Below, one piece after another: positions 1 through 10,128 of a stretch of 64,000 nt of DNA. This DNA is from Podospora pseudoanserina (Eukaryota; Ascomycota; Sordariomycetes; Sordariales; Podosporaceae). Positions within the stretch are counted from its first letter, which is position 1. Every line of letters begins with the position of its first letter. Where the stretch lies: NCBI RefSeq assembly GCF_035222485.1, contig NC_085920.1, positions 3,968,001 to 4,032,000 on the forward strand, given 5' to 3'. Both the position numbers and the translations under genes were made by a program. The notes beneath the pieces were generated by a model. It did not search any database. It saw only the letters and a list, made by a program, of their open reading frames with translations, and was not told the DNA's origin.

Positions 1-608
1 AAGGGGTTACCTGTTCCGTAGGGAAGACATGGTGATGGTTTGGGGTTTGCGACTTTTTGGGTTGCGGTTCTGTTGACTTTCTTTTGCGACTTTTGTGATG
101 GAATCGGGTTGATTGATATCGCTGTCGCTGTTACAACTGAAAAAGTGCGACAGTGAAGGTGGAAGTAGAGTGATCGAATAATCGATTGATAGCGAGATCG
201 TCGCTCTTCAACAGCGAAAGCAGCGGGCGGTCAGGATTTCTGGCGGGCGTTTGCTCGACAGACGGCAGAACCAAAATTTGAGAGCTGCGCAGCTGCGATA
301 AGATAAGACTTTGGCAGCAGGGTTGGGTGGGGTCTCCGAACTCCACTGTGGTCGAGATCCAGACCACCAAGGGTTCGAGATCCACTTTCAATGTACGCTT
401 TCTGACGACGTCATATTCGAGATGTCAATTTCAGGAAATGTTTTGGGGGAATATCAAAAGTCTGCTGTGTTCCATTGATAGCGATTGTTTTAGCGATTTC
501 CCATCTGGCTTATAATCCAGATGTAAGTAGAGTATATAGGTCAGTCATCAATCATTCCCCTCCCCAACGCCCACATCCCAAACACCACAAAGACTCCAAC
601 AAAACAGA
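1..608. other. Left-edge non-coding stretch
   Basis: No convincing coding sequence is visible. The segment is the downstream flank of the CorA-like gene, which reads leftward and stops at 609. Short open frames here have no domain-like content. The far left bases could be the leader or tail of a gene outside the window, but nothing decides this. Confidence 0.5.
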
Positions 609-2186
609 TCAACACATCCCCTTCCCCTCTACCCTACGCTTCCCCATCCCCCCACCCCTCACCACCTTTGCAAAAAAATACAGCCCAAAAGCCACCACAC
701 TAACCGGCACGGCAACCGCCCAATACATCCAAAACCTCTCCCCCCCGGGCGCAAACCAATCCTCCATCCCAAACAAGCTCGCCACAAACCCAAGCGGTAT
801 AAACACCAACCCCACCACCGTCAACGCCTTGACGCTCGTCGCCTCCTGCCTGCTCAACACCTGCTCCTCCACCGCCTGCCTATTCCCCGCCATCCCCGCC
901 AGCCCAGTGATACTACTGCTCAAAAGCTCGACCCTCCTCCTCACATCCTTCAACGCCATGTACAAAAACTGAAAATCTGCCTCGGAAGACGAACCACTGC
1001 CAGACAAAACGTTCGGTGCCTGAAACGGAATCCGACACTGTATCATGATCGACTCGAGATCAATACAATAGTACGACAACCTCCGCTCATACGACTGCAC
1101 ATCTGACCACTGTTTCTCTACCGCGGTGGTGTTGAAATACTCGAGATTCTCCTGCCTCGACATGCTATGCTGCACGTGAGAGATGTACGTCTGCAAAAAA
1201 CCGACGTGTTGGCGGTAATGGCTTGCGACGATCTTTTGCGCAAGGGTCAAGACCAGGTCGGTGCCGTGGCTGTCGAATAAATCCCAGTGGTGATCGAGGT
1301 AGAAGCACAAGTCGTCGAGGAGTGTCGTTCTGGGCGGGCCGCCGCGGTGGAGGTTCTTCATCTGTCGTTGGTGAGGGATGAAGTCGGGGTACCCCCCCTG
1401 GTGGAAGCGCGTGATGGGGGAGACGGGGATCGGGTTGTAGGCTTCGTAAGAGGTCCCTACGTATCGGAGGGGGGGGTCGGTGATGACGATGCAATCCCAG
1501 CCTGTGCCATTTTCTCGTGGGCGCCGCCAGATGGAGCACTTCCTGTGGAGGCAGACTGTGTCGGCGAATTTACCGAGGATTCGAGTAGTTGTGACGGTGC
1601 GCCCGGTTTCTGCGCAAAAGACGCGAAAGTTGCTTTGGAGGTCGTTGGGGAGGGAGATGAGCTGGTAGTATCTCATGGTGACATGCTCTTTTTGGACGCA
1701 TGGGAGCGAGATGTTGTAGTAGGCGTCGTTGGACTTGAAGGCTTCGGGGGCGTTGTCTCGTTCGTGGTCGACGAAGAAGGCGGGGTGGATGTTGAAGTGT
1801 GTGCCCAGGGTGCCGATGTGGGCTGGGGCTTGGCCCTCCATGATGATGATTCGGCGTCCATCTGGGCCTGAGGCGGGTGATTCGTCGGTCAAGGAGAGTC
1901 TGAACTTTGCTGGGTCGCTGCACTGCCACGGCTTTCTGGTGAAGGGAGAGCCCGCGGATGGGGACTCTAGCACGGCGATTCTGGTGTTTTTGAAGGGCCA
2001 GGGTATGTTCTTGAGTTCGAGTCTGGGGTCTCTACGTCTCAACCTAGGCTCGGACGAGGCGAGACTCTCGATGACGTTTCGGTACTGCTGGCAATCGGCA
2101 AGCCAGACGCTGCCCCCTTGGCTTCCTTGGCTAGACTGACTGTCTTGCCTTGTAACGGAAGGCTTGGGGGCATGGTTTGGGATCAT
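609..2186 (-). CDS. CorA-like divalent-cation transporter family membrane protein
   Basis: Single-exon gene of 525 residues starting at a true ATG (2186). The long hydrophilic N-terminal part is followed by a helical region and, near the C-terminus, two hydrophobic segments (ALTVVGLVFIPLGFVASLF and YWAVAVPVSVVAFGLYFFA) joined by a short loop. This is the architecture of the CorA metal-ion transporter superfamily: a large cytosolic domain and two terminal TM helices. CorA proteins carry a GMN signature at the end of TM1; here the matching place reads FGMED, so the asparagine of the selectivity motif is replaced by Glu. Many fungal CorA-like proteins of this length lack the full motif and have no tested transport activity. 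Membrane location is well supported; magnesium transport is only a possibility. It diverges from the GH47 gene across a 1.6-kb gap. Confidence 0.75.
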   Translation of the reverse strand: MIPNHAPKPSVTRQDSQSSQGSQGGSVWLADCQQYRNVIESLASSEPRLRRRDPRLELKNIPWPFKNTRIAVLESPSAGSPFTRKPWQCSDPAKFRLSLTDESPASGPDGRRIIIMEGQAPAHIGTLGTHFNIHPAFFVDHERDNAPEAFKSNDAYYNISLPCVQKEHVTMRYYQLISLPNDLQSNFRVFCAETGRTVTTTRILGKFADTVCLHRKCSIWRRPRENGTGWDCIVITDPPLRYVGTSYEAYNPIPVSPITRFHQGGYPDFIPHQRQMKNLHRGGPPRTTLLDDLCFYLDHHWDLFDSHGTDLVLTLAQKIVASHYRQHVGFLQTYISHVQHSMSRQENLEYFNTTAVEKQWSDVQSYERRLSYYCIDLESIMIQCRIPFQAPNVLSGSGSSSEADFQFLYMALKDVRRRVELLSSSITGLAGMAGNRQAVEEQVLSRQEATSVKALTVVGLVFIPLGFVASLFGMEDWFAPGGERFWMYWAVAVPVSVVAFGLYFFAKVVRGGGMGKRRVEGKGMC

Positions 2187-3765
2187 GTTGAATATCCTGG
2201 CTTGCTCCTCGGAGATGCTGTAAGCACCGAGACCACCGTGGAGGCTGTTCCTCCCGTACTTAAAGAAACGAAATCCCTTGTCAAGGCATATGGTAAGAGA
2301 TTCAGAGGCCCGAGTGAGGCTGCCGAGTCAGGCGGTCCCCTCCATCGAAGGGACGTCCGTCTCATTAAAAACGCCCGGTGAACTTAACCGGCAAGTTTTA
2401 AACCTCATCATCAACATGACCGACGAAGTGATTGGCTGGTCGAGCCGATACTGTTGCCAAGACCAAGTCCTGGAAGAGGGGGGCAGCGCGATGGGGCAAG
2501 CAAAACAACGACATAGCGGTCATCTGATATTCCTGTTTGAGAGTTCCAGATGATGTCGTTTGGCTATTCGTTACGTGAGGCCATGTCAAGGTGTGGTAGG
2601 TGTGAAGGTCTGGGACCAATAGGATCAACTCCGGCCAGAGCCTTCTTGTCAGTCAGTTTGGAAGTTGGAAGTCTATGTGCCATGGACGCCTGCGCTAAAT
2701 CGAATGTATGCTGGTGCGTCTCAGCTCTTGGAGGCAGAGCCTGACATCGTCTTTTTTGGTTTCATGTTTTCTCAACTTGAAGGCGTCCAGTCTGCAAGTC
2801 AGCCTAACCCCGTGAGTTTATGATGAGACTATTGGTTGTATGCTCTTATCTGACGTCTTGGATATTGATACTGGAGCATTTATCTCCTTGTTGCCCCGAG
2901 ATCTGGGCAAACACTGCCACTGATGCCATGTGGCCCCCCGCACGGGAGAATCTGGGGTCGGATTTGGGGGAGTTTGAAGCCCGCTGTCGTCCTCTCTCCA
3001 AGAATTTTGGTCTTTTTTATTTGTGTTGTTTTGTTTTCCAATCATCGTTGAGATGAAACAACATTGCAGCTGAAGGGTGGGACGGTCTCGCCTTTCCCTC
3101 CCAGGTCGAACCCGGCTGTCTGGGTTCAGATTTCCTTGGAGCTGCCTTAGCGCCGGCTGAATCCCGCCGTCGACTTCCACCAGAAGTTATTCAATGCCGG
3201 GCATTTCGGACAGTTTCACGACTGCCGCTGCATTTCATAGCGGTATGCAACCTCGGACAGCCTAGAGAGCACTCCGCGTATCCTTTCCTATTGTTCTCGA
3301 ATGTCCCCCCCCCCCCTATTCCCTCGAAATTGGTGATGCTCGTATCAATTCACAAACAGGGCTCACAGCCACTATAAATACCGGAAATCGGCACTAACAA
3401 GATCGCCAAGCATGTCGATTCTCCACAGTTACAGGGCACATCGCAGCCTGTCAGGGGCAAGCTCTCCATTTCTGTGAGCCGCTATTCGACCCGGACGAGC
3501 AACCCGTTGGAAGCTTGTTGAGTTCCCCGGCAGTTTTTGGATGCACTTTTGTTTTCATTGCAGCTGACGTGTTTCTCTGACAATCTCCTTTTACTGTTGC
3601 TCCACCGCTGCGCCTTGGGCTCATTCATTCACTTACTTTTCTTCATCATTCTCATCTCTCGCTCACCTATTCTTTCCCAACCAGGTCATCCAGTGACCTC
3701 TTGATGGTTCCCGTCCCGCGTCTCACCGTTGCCATCACTTGCATTTGGGTGGCTAAAGGGGAGCA
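2187..3765. other. Divergent intergenic region between CorA-like and GH47 genes
   Basis: About 1.6 kb between two divergent starts, so it should hold both promoters. A TATA-like run (CTATAAATAC) lies near 3371-3380 on the plus strand, about 390 bases before the GH47 ATG. The last 150 bases before that ATG are pyrimidine-rich, as is usual in fungal promoters. I see no supported gene here. Confidence 0.45.
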
Positions 3766-5652
3766 ATGGCCATCCTAACCGCCCGCAGGTTTCAACGCCT
3801 AGCTCTATTGACGGTGGTCGCTCTTGTTTTCTATATACTCCTCGACCAAGCAGACTATGTTGCCATTCCCATGGTGCCAAAAACGGGGCAATATGTCCAG
3901 AGCACTTACGACTGGGCAAGACGCCGGATGAAATACCCGTTTGATGAGTCCAAACTCATCAAGCTGCCAGAGGGGATCCCACGAGAGCTTCCCCGCATCC
4001 AGTATGACTTCTCCCAGGATGAAGCCAGCGAGTCTCACATCAAGACTCAAAAGGAACGACAGGAGGCTGTGAAGCAGGCCGCAAAGAAGTCATGGAACGC
4101 CTATCGAAAATACGCCTGGGGCCGGGATGAGCTCCTCCCTGAGAAGCTCACTGGAAAAGACACCTTTGCTGGATGGGGTGCTACGCTGGTGGACTCGTTG
4201 GACACGCTGTGGATCATGGGATTGAATGACGAATACAAGGAGGCGGTCCAAAAGACCGCTACCATCAACTGGGACAAGACGACCTCTTCTCATTGCTCGC
4301 TTTTCGAAACGACGATCCGGTATCTGGGTGGTCTCCTCTCAGCATACGATCTCAATGGCGACCAGGTCCTCCTTGACAAGGCCGTTGAGCTGGGCGATAT
4401 GCTCTACGCCGGCTTCGACACCCCCAACCACATGCCAGCAAACAGCTTCAACTTTCGTGAGGCGAAGGCGGGAAGTCTCAGGCCCAGCATGGGCGAGTCT
4501 TCTGCTGCAGCCGGAACCCTGTCTCTCGAATTTACTCGGCTTGCCCAGCTGACCGGGGATCCCAAGTATTTCAACGCCATTTCTGGGGTGACGCGCGCCC
4601 TTGAGAAGACGCAGGACGACACAAATCTCCCGGGAATGTGGCCAGTGTTTATTGACGTCTCTCGCAACGAGCCCGAGAACCCCATCAGTGCGAAGGGTAG
4701 CTCTTTTAGCCTTGGCGCCTCTGCCGACTCGGCCTACGAGTACTTTTCCAAGATGTACGTCCTTCTCGGTGGCCTCGATCCAACGTATAAGAAACTTCAC
4801 ATGAAGTCCATGGCCACCGCTCGCAACCACCTCCTTTTCCGGCCCATGCTCCCGGATTTGTACCCTGCCACACCGCCTGATGTGCTGTTGTCGGGTAATG
4901 TCTATGCTAATGGTCAAGACATTATCGACCTCCAGCCTCAGGTGCAGCACTTGGGGTGCTTTGCGGGTGGAATGTTTGCCTTGGGTGGGAAGCTCTTCCA
5001 TGAACCCGCCCACGTCAAGATTGGCGAGCAGCTCGCACGTGGGTGTGCCTGGGCGTATGAAGCGTTTCCTTCTGGGATCATGCCTGAGGTTTCGGAGATC
5101 ATTCCCTGCCCTGCTCCCTCTTCTGCGCCTTCATCAAAGGACGAAGAAGAGGAGGAGTTTCCCCGGTGCAAGTGGGATGATGCAACCTATAAAGAAGCCA
5201 ACACCGCCCCTGGCCGGTATCCCAAGCCTTTCAGGGCTGTCCAGGACCCTTCGTATCTCCTCCGGCCTGAAGCGATCGAGTCTATCTTTATTGCTTACCG
5301 CATCACTGGCAAGAAGGACTTGCTCGATATCGCCTGGCGCATGTTCACGGCTGTTCAAAAAGCGACCGAAACAAACGAGGCGTACACGGCTATTTCAGAC
5401 GTCAATGTTGCCCCGGGTGAAGAGCAGGCAGATGCTCATGGCCGGGGTGGGACGAGGTCAAGAACCAAGAACTCGATGGAGAGCTTTTGGATTGCCGAGA
5501 CGCTGAAGTACTATTATCTTATCTTCTCTGAGCCGGACCTGATCAGTTTGGATGACTATGTTTTTAATACCGAGGCGCACCCGTTGAAGATTCCCAAGCC
5601 GGGTAAGGGGGCGGAGGGGAAGGAGGGGTTGGATACGGAAAAGGAGGCATGA
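3766..5652 (+). CDS. Class I alpha-1,2-mannosidase, glycoside hydrolase family 47
   Basis: Intronless, 628 residues. It trims alpha-1,2-linked mannose from N-glycans in the ER/Golgi. The N-terminus is a type II membrane anchor: a short basic tail followed by a hydrophobic helix around residues 11-28 (LALLTVVALVFYILLDQ). The catalytic barrel follows, with family hallmarks in order: WGATLVDSLDTLWIMG, ETTIRYLGGLLSAYDL, EFTRLAQLTGDPKYF, SFSLGASADSAYEYF, RPEAIESIFIAYRITG, SMESFWIAETLKYYYL and, near the end, VFNTEAHPL, whose Thr region binds the calcium ion in this family. Acidic residues of the RPE and ESFW motifs are the expected catalytic/binding groups. A Glu-rich insertion (near residue 460) is likely a surface loop. 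Length and order are complete. Whether it is the ER or a Golgi isoform cannot be told from sequence alone. Confidence 0.95.
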   Translation: MAILTARRFQRLALLTVVALVFYILLDQADYVAIPMVPKTGQYVQSTYDWARRRMKYPFDESKLIKLPEGIPRELPRIQYDFSQDEASESHIKTQKERQEAVKQAAKKSWNAYRKYAWGRDELLPEKLTGKDTFAGWGATLVDSLDTLWIMGLNDEYKEAVQKTATINWDKTTSSHCSLFETTIRYLGGLLSAYDLNGDQVLLDKAVELGDMLYAGFDTPNHMPANSFNFREAKAGSLRPSMGESSAAAGTLSLEFTRLAQLTGDPKYFNAISGVTRALEKTQDDTNLPGMWPVFIDVSRNEPENPISAKGSSFSLGASADSAYEYFSKMYVLLGGLDPTYKKLHMKSMATARNHLLFRPMLPDLYPATPPDVLLSGNVYANGQDIIDLQPQVQHLGCFAGGMFALGGKLFHEPAHVKIGEQLARGCAWAYEAFPSGIMPEVSEIIPCPAPSSAPSSKDEEEEEFPRCKWDDATYKEANTAPGRYPKPFRAVQDPSYLLRPEAIESIFIAYRITGKKDLLDIAWRMFTAVQKATETNEAYTAISDVNVAPGEEQADAHGRGGTRSRTKNSMESFWIAETLKYYYLIFSEPDLISLDDYVFNTEAHPLKIPKPGKGAEGKEGLDTEKEA

Positions 5653-6099
5653 AAAAGGACAGGTGCACATGGGATGGAAGGCAGAGCAGCATATACATCA
5701 CGCATGAATAGAATTTCATCTTTTAGAGTTCAACTCCACAACCGTTGATATCAAACGTCCCCGAAGCCGAAGCCGAAGCCCTTCAAAAGTACCACCCACC
5801 CCACACAGCTATGACGCAGCACCGCAGCGTTCAAAAGTGGGGTCCCCGCTCACTGTCACGGCAGTGCCTCGTTGGGTCGTCCCGCCCCTCCTTTCCAGAA
5901 CCAAGCTCCCTCTTCTTACCAAAAGAGCTCCAAAACCCCTGTCACAATCTTTCTCCATATGAACTTGACCCCTTTCCGACGACCTGCCACACTTCTCCTC
6001 TACCTCTCCCGCCATTTCACCACCACCACAACCACCTGTTCCCTCAAACACCCACCACCACCACCACCACCACCCCCTTTTCCAACCACCATCAACGCA
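5653..6099. other. Spacer between GH47 and Maf
   Basis: Holds the 3' end of the GH47 transcript and the promoter/leader of Maf. The last 100 bases are C/A-rich (ACC-type triplets around 6010-6075), a low-complexity leader. No gene seen. Confidence 0.5.
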
Positions 6100-6937
6100 A
6101 TGGACCTCACTTCCCCACCCCCCGAGGAACCCCCTCCTACATCGCTGCCGCCCGCAGCCACGGCATCCCCTCCGTCAATCAGCCCCCATCAAACCCGGCC
6201 CCTTGCCGCTTCAACTCCCCATCCTCAACCACCTCCGCACCAAGCGCGTGATTTTAGCCTCTGCCTCCCCTCGTCGAAGAGCAATGCTCAACCAAATCGG
6301 CCTCACAAACCTCGAAGTCTGGCCTTCAAACACCCCCGAGGACCTCGACAAGAAAACACATTCACCAGAGGAGTACGTCTCAGCCACCGCCCGAGCAAAA
6401 TGCCACGCCGTCTACGAAGCCGTCCTCGCCGCCCAGGCCAAACCAGACGCCACCAAGGAACATTTGGAAGATCCAGCTGTTGTCATTGCAGCGGATACAA
6501 TCATCGCCACCCGCGCAGGGCAGATATTGGAAAAGCCAAAAAGCGAACAAGATCATGTCCGGATGCTGACGCATCTGAGGGATGGGAGGTATCACCGGGT
6601 TTTGACGGGGGTTTGCGTCATGGCGCCAAAGGCGGATGCGAGTCATCCGGGGTATGAGATTAGGGGGCATGTGGAGGATACGAAGGTTTACTTCGCGAGG
6701 GAGGAGGACGGGTTGCCGGACGATGTTATTGAGAGTTATGTCAGGACGAGGGAGGGGGCGGATAAGGCGGGGGGTTATGCGCTGCAGGGAGTGGGAGGGA
6801 TGGTGCTTGTGGAGAAAGTGGAGGGGAGTGTGGATAATGTGATTGGGTTGCCGGTTAGGAAGTGTCTGCAGTTGTGTGAGAGGGTTGTTTTTAGGCAGGG
6901 GGAGGAGGTGGAGGGGGAGGAGGATGAGGAGGAGTGA
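6100..6937 (+). CDS. Maf/Ham1-type nucleotide pyrophosphatase (start frame disturbed)
   Basis: Maf-family enzyme that hydrolyses non-canonical or modified nucleoside triphosphates to monophosphates. The reading frame 6203-6937 carries the family motifs: RVILASASPRRR, the catalytic AADT box (VVIAADTIIA), EKPKSEQDHVRMLTHL, and the C-terminal DKAGGYALQGVGG followed by NVIGLPV. The C-terminus is an acidic tail. The start is a problem: this frame is open from about 5963 but has no ATG before the SASPRR motif. The only well-placed ATG (6100, context GCAATGG) is in another frame, and the protein that looks natural (Pro-rich leader, then SYIAAARSHG, then KPGPLPLQLPIL) runs through all three frames. 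Two C5 runs, at 6130-6134 and 6183-6187, are the points where the frame changes. I annotate from 6100 on that reasoning; function is confident, the start is not. Confidence 0.8.
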
Positions 6938-8082
6938 GAGAGGGTGATGGGTTGGGAGGTATACTGAGCGGTTAGCTATGACAGCAGACTATGGCCTTGA
7001 GAGGCGGATGAAGAGGTGTGAGTAATCAATGGTTTTGGACCGTGATTGTTGTTTGAGTTTCTGAGTGATATCATGCTAGTTGAGGCTCAGCTTACATTTC
7101 CAATCGCTCCTTCCCGTTACAACCTGCAGTCTTAGTCGTTCCTTCCCATCCTAACTTCCAGTCAAGTGGCTCCTTCCTCACATCAGCACACACCACATCG
7201 CTCCTTCCCCAATAACAGTATATATATATGCTCCCCGCACACATCACTCAGCGGAGAACAGCAGCTCACTCTGATCGAATTCTCAAGTGGCAAGACTAGC
7301 TTGCTGACGGGCAACCCCCCCGCCCGGGTTGCTCTTAGCCCTGGAGAGCTTCTCTGTTAGGACCAGACTCTGTCTGATTCAAGATAAAACCTAAGGGTTT
7401 TTGTAAGGCGGTCACCACAATCAAAATGAAGTGTGGGTGAGAGGTGAGCTCTTTGTTTTTTCCGATGACATACCTCGATTTGATTTTTGGATGGAGATGG
7501 TCGAAATAAAACGAAGGTGGCCGTTTCTTTCCTGGGGTGGTCGTGATGAAATTCAAGATCATCGGTATAAATAAACTGTTCGAGCGAGTGTTGATCGGTC
7601 CCTGTCCTGTGTTCTGTTCGGCCACCCAGACAAGGAGGGAGGGAGTATGTGAGAGGACTTGGTCATGCTGATGATCAACTCAAGGGGTCAAGAGAGGTTG
7701 ACATTCTTTTCTTCTGAAACCGTGCAAGAGTTGAGACTGGGAAAAACATATGAGACATGAATATCGATCAATGCTTCTATCTGACTTTTGTTGTTTGTTA
7801 CCCAGGACAGACGTATCCAGGCATGACCAAAACTCAACTTATCATCTCACCCCAAAAACAAACCAAATAACAGCATTTTCAACCCTATACAAGTAAGGCT
7901 GGGGTATCCCGAATTCTCTGCAAAAACTCTCATCATGCAAAATATCACATCATTCTCCAGGAAAGACAAAAGAAGAAAACAAAATAACAAATGAAAAATA
8001 AAAGAAAAATCAAAAGAAATCAACACCTCCCCTCCAAATCACCATCTATTTCCACACACTCCCCCTCCGCCCCCCCTCCTCC
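6938..8082. other. Convergent 3' region between Maf and phospholipase B
   Basis: Both neighbours end into this 1.1-kb stretch, so no promoter is expected, yet it holds the phased motif array and TATA run at 7105-7229. Just after it lies a GC-rich hairpin with arms GCAACCC (7311-7317) and GGGTTGC (7326-7332). Open frames here are short and have no domain content. An unannotated non-coding transcript is possible. Confidence 0.45.
7105..7229 (+). promoter_or_regulatory. Four phased CGCTCCTTCC motifs before a TATA run
   Basis: Near-identical 10-mers (consensus CGCTCCTTCC; variants CGTT and GGCT at the first four bases) begin at 7105, 7137, 7168 and 7199, that is every 31-32 bases or three helical turns. 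The last is followed after 10 bases by TATATATATAT at 7219-7229. This looks like a promoter upstream array, but no coding gene starts just downstream. It can also be read as a decayed 31-nt tandem repeat. Confidence 0.4.
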
Positions 8083-10128
8083 CTAAAGCATCATCACCAC
8101 CACCCCCAACAACCCAACCACCAGCCCCATCCCAGTCCCCATTACCGCCGCCCTCCCAGCAGCAGCACTATCCTTGGTAGAAGCATCCCCAACCCTAAAG
8201 CCCGGCTCATACTCCCCCTCCACAGCCTTGGTATCCAACCTCCCATCCCAGCAATACCTCTCAAAACACCTCCCACACTCCCCCGGCACCCCCGTCCCCG
8301 TCCTCGCCAAACTCCTACTCAACACCGCGCACGCCACACACTTGTTCCACTCCCCATCCAGCGTCCCGTTCCCCTGCGTGGCAGCATTATACCCATTAGT
8401 GATGATCTCATTCCTCTGACTCTCGGGGTAACTACTCGTAAAAGTCGAGACGTTCGAATTGGCGCTATAAGGAGCATTAGGGATGTAAACCAGCAACGGG
8501 GGCACCTTTTGCCCGGCCTCCAAAGTGAAATTATTGACGTCACACCCGAAAAACGTGGGCCGGTTGTTAAGCCCGAGGTTAATAAACGTGTTTTGGTCGG
8601 GGACGGGAGGGAACAGCGTGCCGTTGGCGATGGCGCCTTGGGAGCGGTCCCAACTGGCACGGAGGGCGGTGCCATTCGGCCAGTTGTGCGTCGTGTCTGC
8701 CGAGCTGTCTACCGCAAAAATGACATCGACGTGGCGGAAGGGTTGGATGAGGGGGTGGAGGGGGATGTTTTGGAGGTCTAACCCTCCATCGACGAGATCA
8801 AGCTCGATTTTTTGCGCGCTCGGGTTGGTGGCGTTGTTCCAGCCCAGGAATGGGTTGGGTTCGTACTGCGCAATGTCGTTTTCGTTGCTGTCTAGGATGT
8901 TGAGGGTTGCGTTTGCCGCGTTGAGGAGGAAGGTAGGGACGCCTTCGACCGAGGAAATGTTTTGGAGCATGAAGGCGTTGAAGAGGCTGGAGGAGGTGCC
9001 GTAGATGTAGGACACGGAATCAAACCCCTTGACGCACTTTCCGCTGGAGGGGATGACGCCCTGGGAGAAGTTGGAGCCGAGGTACTCCATGGGAACAAAA
9101 CCGTACGTGGTGGGATCGTAGGAGCCCATTTCGTAAGGGTTGAACTCGTAGACTGTGGCGTTGAGGGAGATGATCCTCTCCCCCGGGTAGCGGCCGTTGG
9201 CTACGAGGATGGGGAAGGGGGTGCGGGCGGCGGAGAACTCATCGTCTAGGGCGATGGAGGAGAAGGTGTAGGCCGGCCCGCCGTCTTCGGCGTCGATGAG
9301 TTGATAACCCAGGGCACGGCCCCAGCTGGGGGGAATAGGGGGTTAGTATCGTGCTTGGGCATGTATGTAAACAAAAGAAACTTACTAATCCGTGATGGAA
9401 GTCTCGAACCCAGCATCCGCTTTCGCAGCAACCTGCCTAGCCACCCTAGACCAGTACCTGGTAGTATCAAAAATCCCAGGCAAGTTTGGCCCAATAAAGA
9501 TACTCCTATCAAACTTCCAAATACTGCTCCCCTCCCTCCCGTTCCTCAACGTCTCAACCGTGCTAAAGTTGTTGGTGTAAATGCTCGACACCAACCAACC
9601 ACCACCAGACAAACCAGCCAAATAAGTACTGCTCTGCAGCAACCCCCCAATCTGTCCCTCCCCAGTCGCACCCGTGGTCCTGCTGTCGGCAGCAGCGACG
9701 AACCCGGCCCCATTCATCAACGCCCTGTAACCACCCCCCGAAACGGCAATCCCGACATTTGGAAGATCCTTCACATCCGGAGCCACACGGTTGATGTAAG
9801 CCTCGGCATCGAACCCTTCCAGATTGGCCCTCTTCAAGAAGTCAATCATGGGCTTCACAGTCTCCTTCCTTCGCTTCCCGAGCCAGTCCTCCTCCTGCTT
9901 GGAGATGCCATCGGCAAGACGGACAGTGGGTTTGTTTCTGGGACAGTTGACTTCCTGCGGCGCATAGCCGCCGCTGGGCGCGTTGGGACGCGCGCGAGGG
10001 CTGAGGATTAAATCATGGTTGGGTTGGGAGAGCTGGACAGCTGGGACTGGGATGGGTTCGGCGGAGGCAAGGTTGGCGGTGGTGAGGAGGAGAGCAGCGA
10101 GGGTGGTGGAGTAATCTAGAATATGCAT
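8083..10128 (-). CDS. Lysophospholipase (phospholipase B), GPI-anchored, secreted
   Basis: Two exons, 10128-9386 and 9325-8083, split by a 60-nt intron (donor GTAAGT at 9385, acceptor CAG at 9326); joined product 661 residues. It deacylates phospholipids and lysophospholipids at the cell surface. An N-terminal signal peptide ends near residue 23 (..ANLASA). The cPLA2/lysophospholipase catalytic domain shows the oxyanion/Arg motif SGGGYRA (Arg about 135), the nucleophile elbow GLSGGGW (Ser about 174) and the catalytic Asp motif [13 protein letters not shown] in exon 2. Many N-glycosylation sequons are present. The C-terminus has a Cys-rich stretch (CGRCFERYC), a small-residue site (STKDSAAAG) and a final hydrophobic tail, which fits GPI attachment. 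All hallmarks are intact. Confidence 0.95.

Noticed and set aside
5872-6657. 261-codon open frame overlapping Maf
   Set aside because: After the Pro-rich leader it runs out of frame with the Maf motifs and has no family features; only its first codons from ATG 6100 are likely to be real.
7166-7360. Small frame behind the phased motif array
   Set aside because: Starts at GTG, overlaps the array itself and the TATA run, and has no protein-like features; a non-coding transcript is the better idea.
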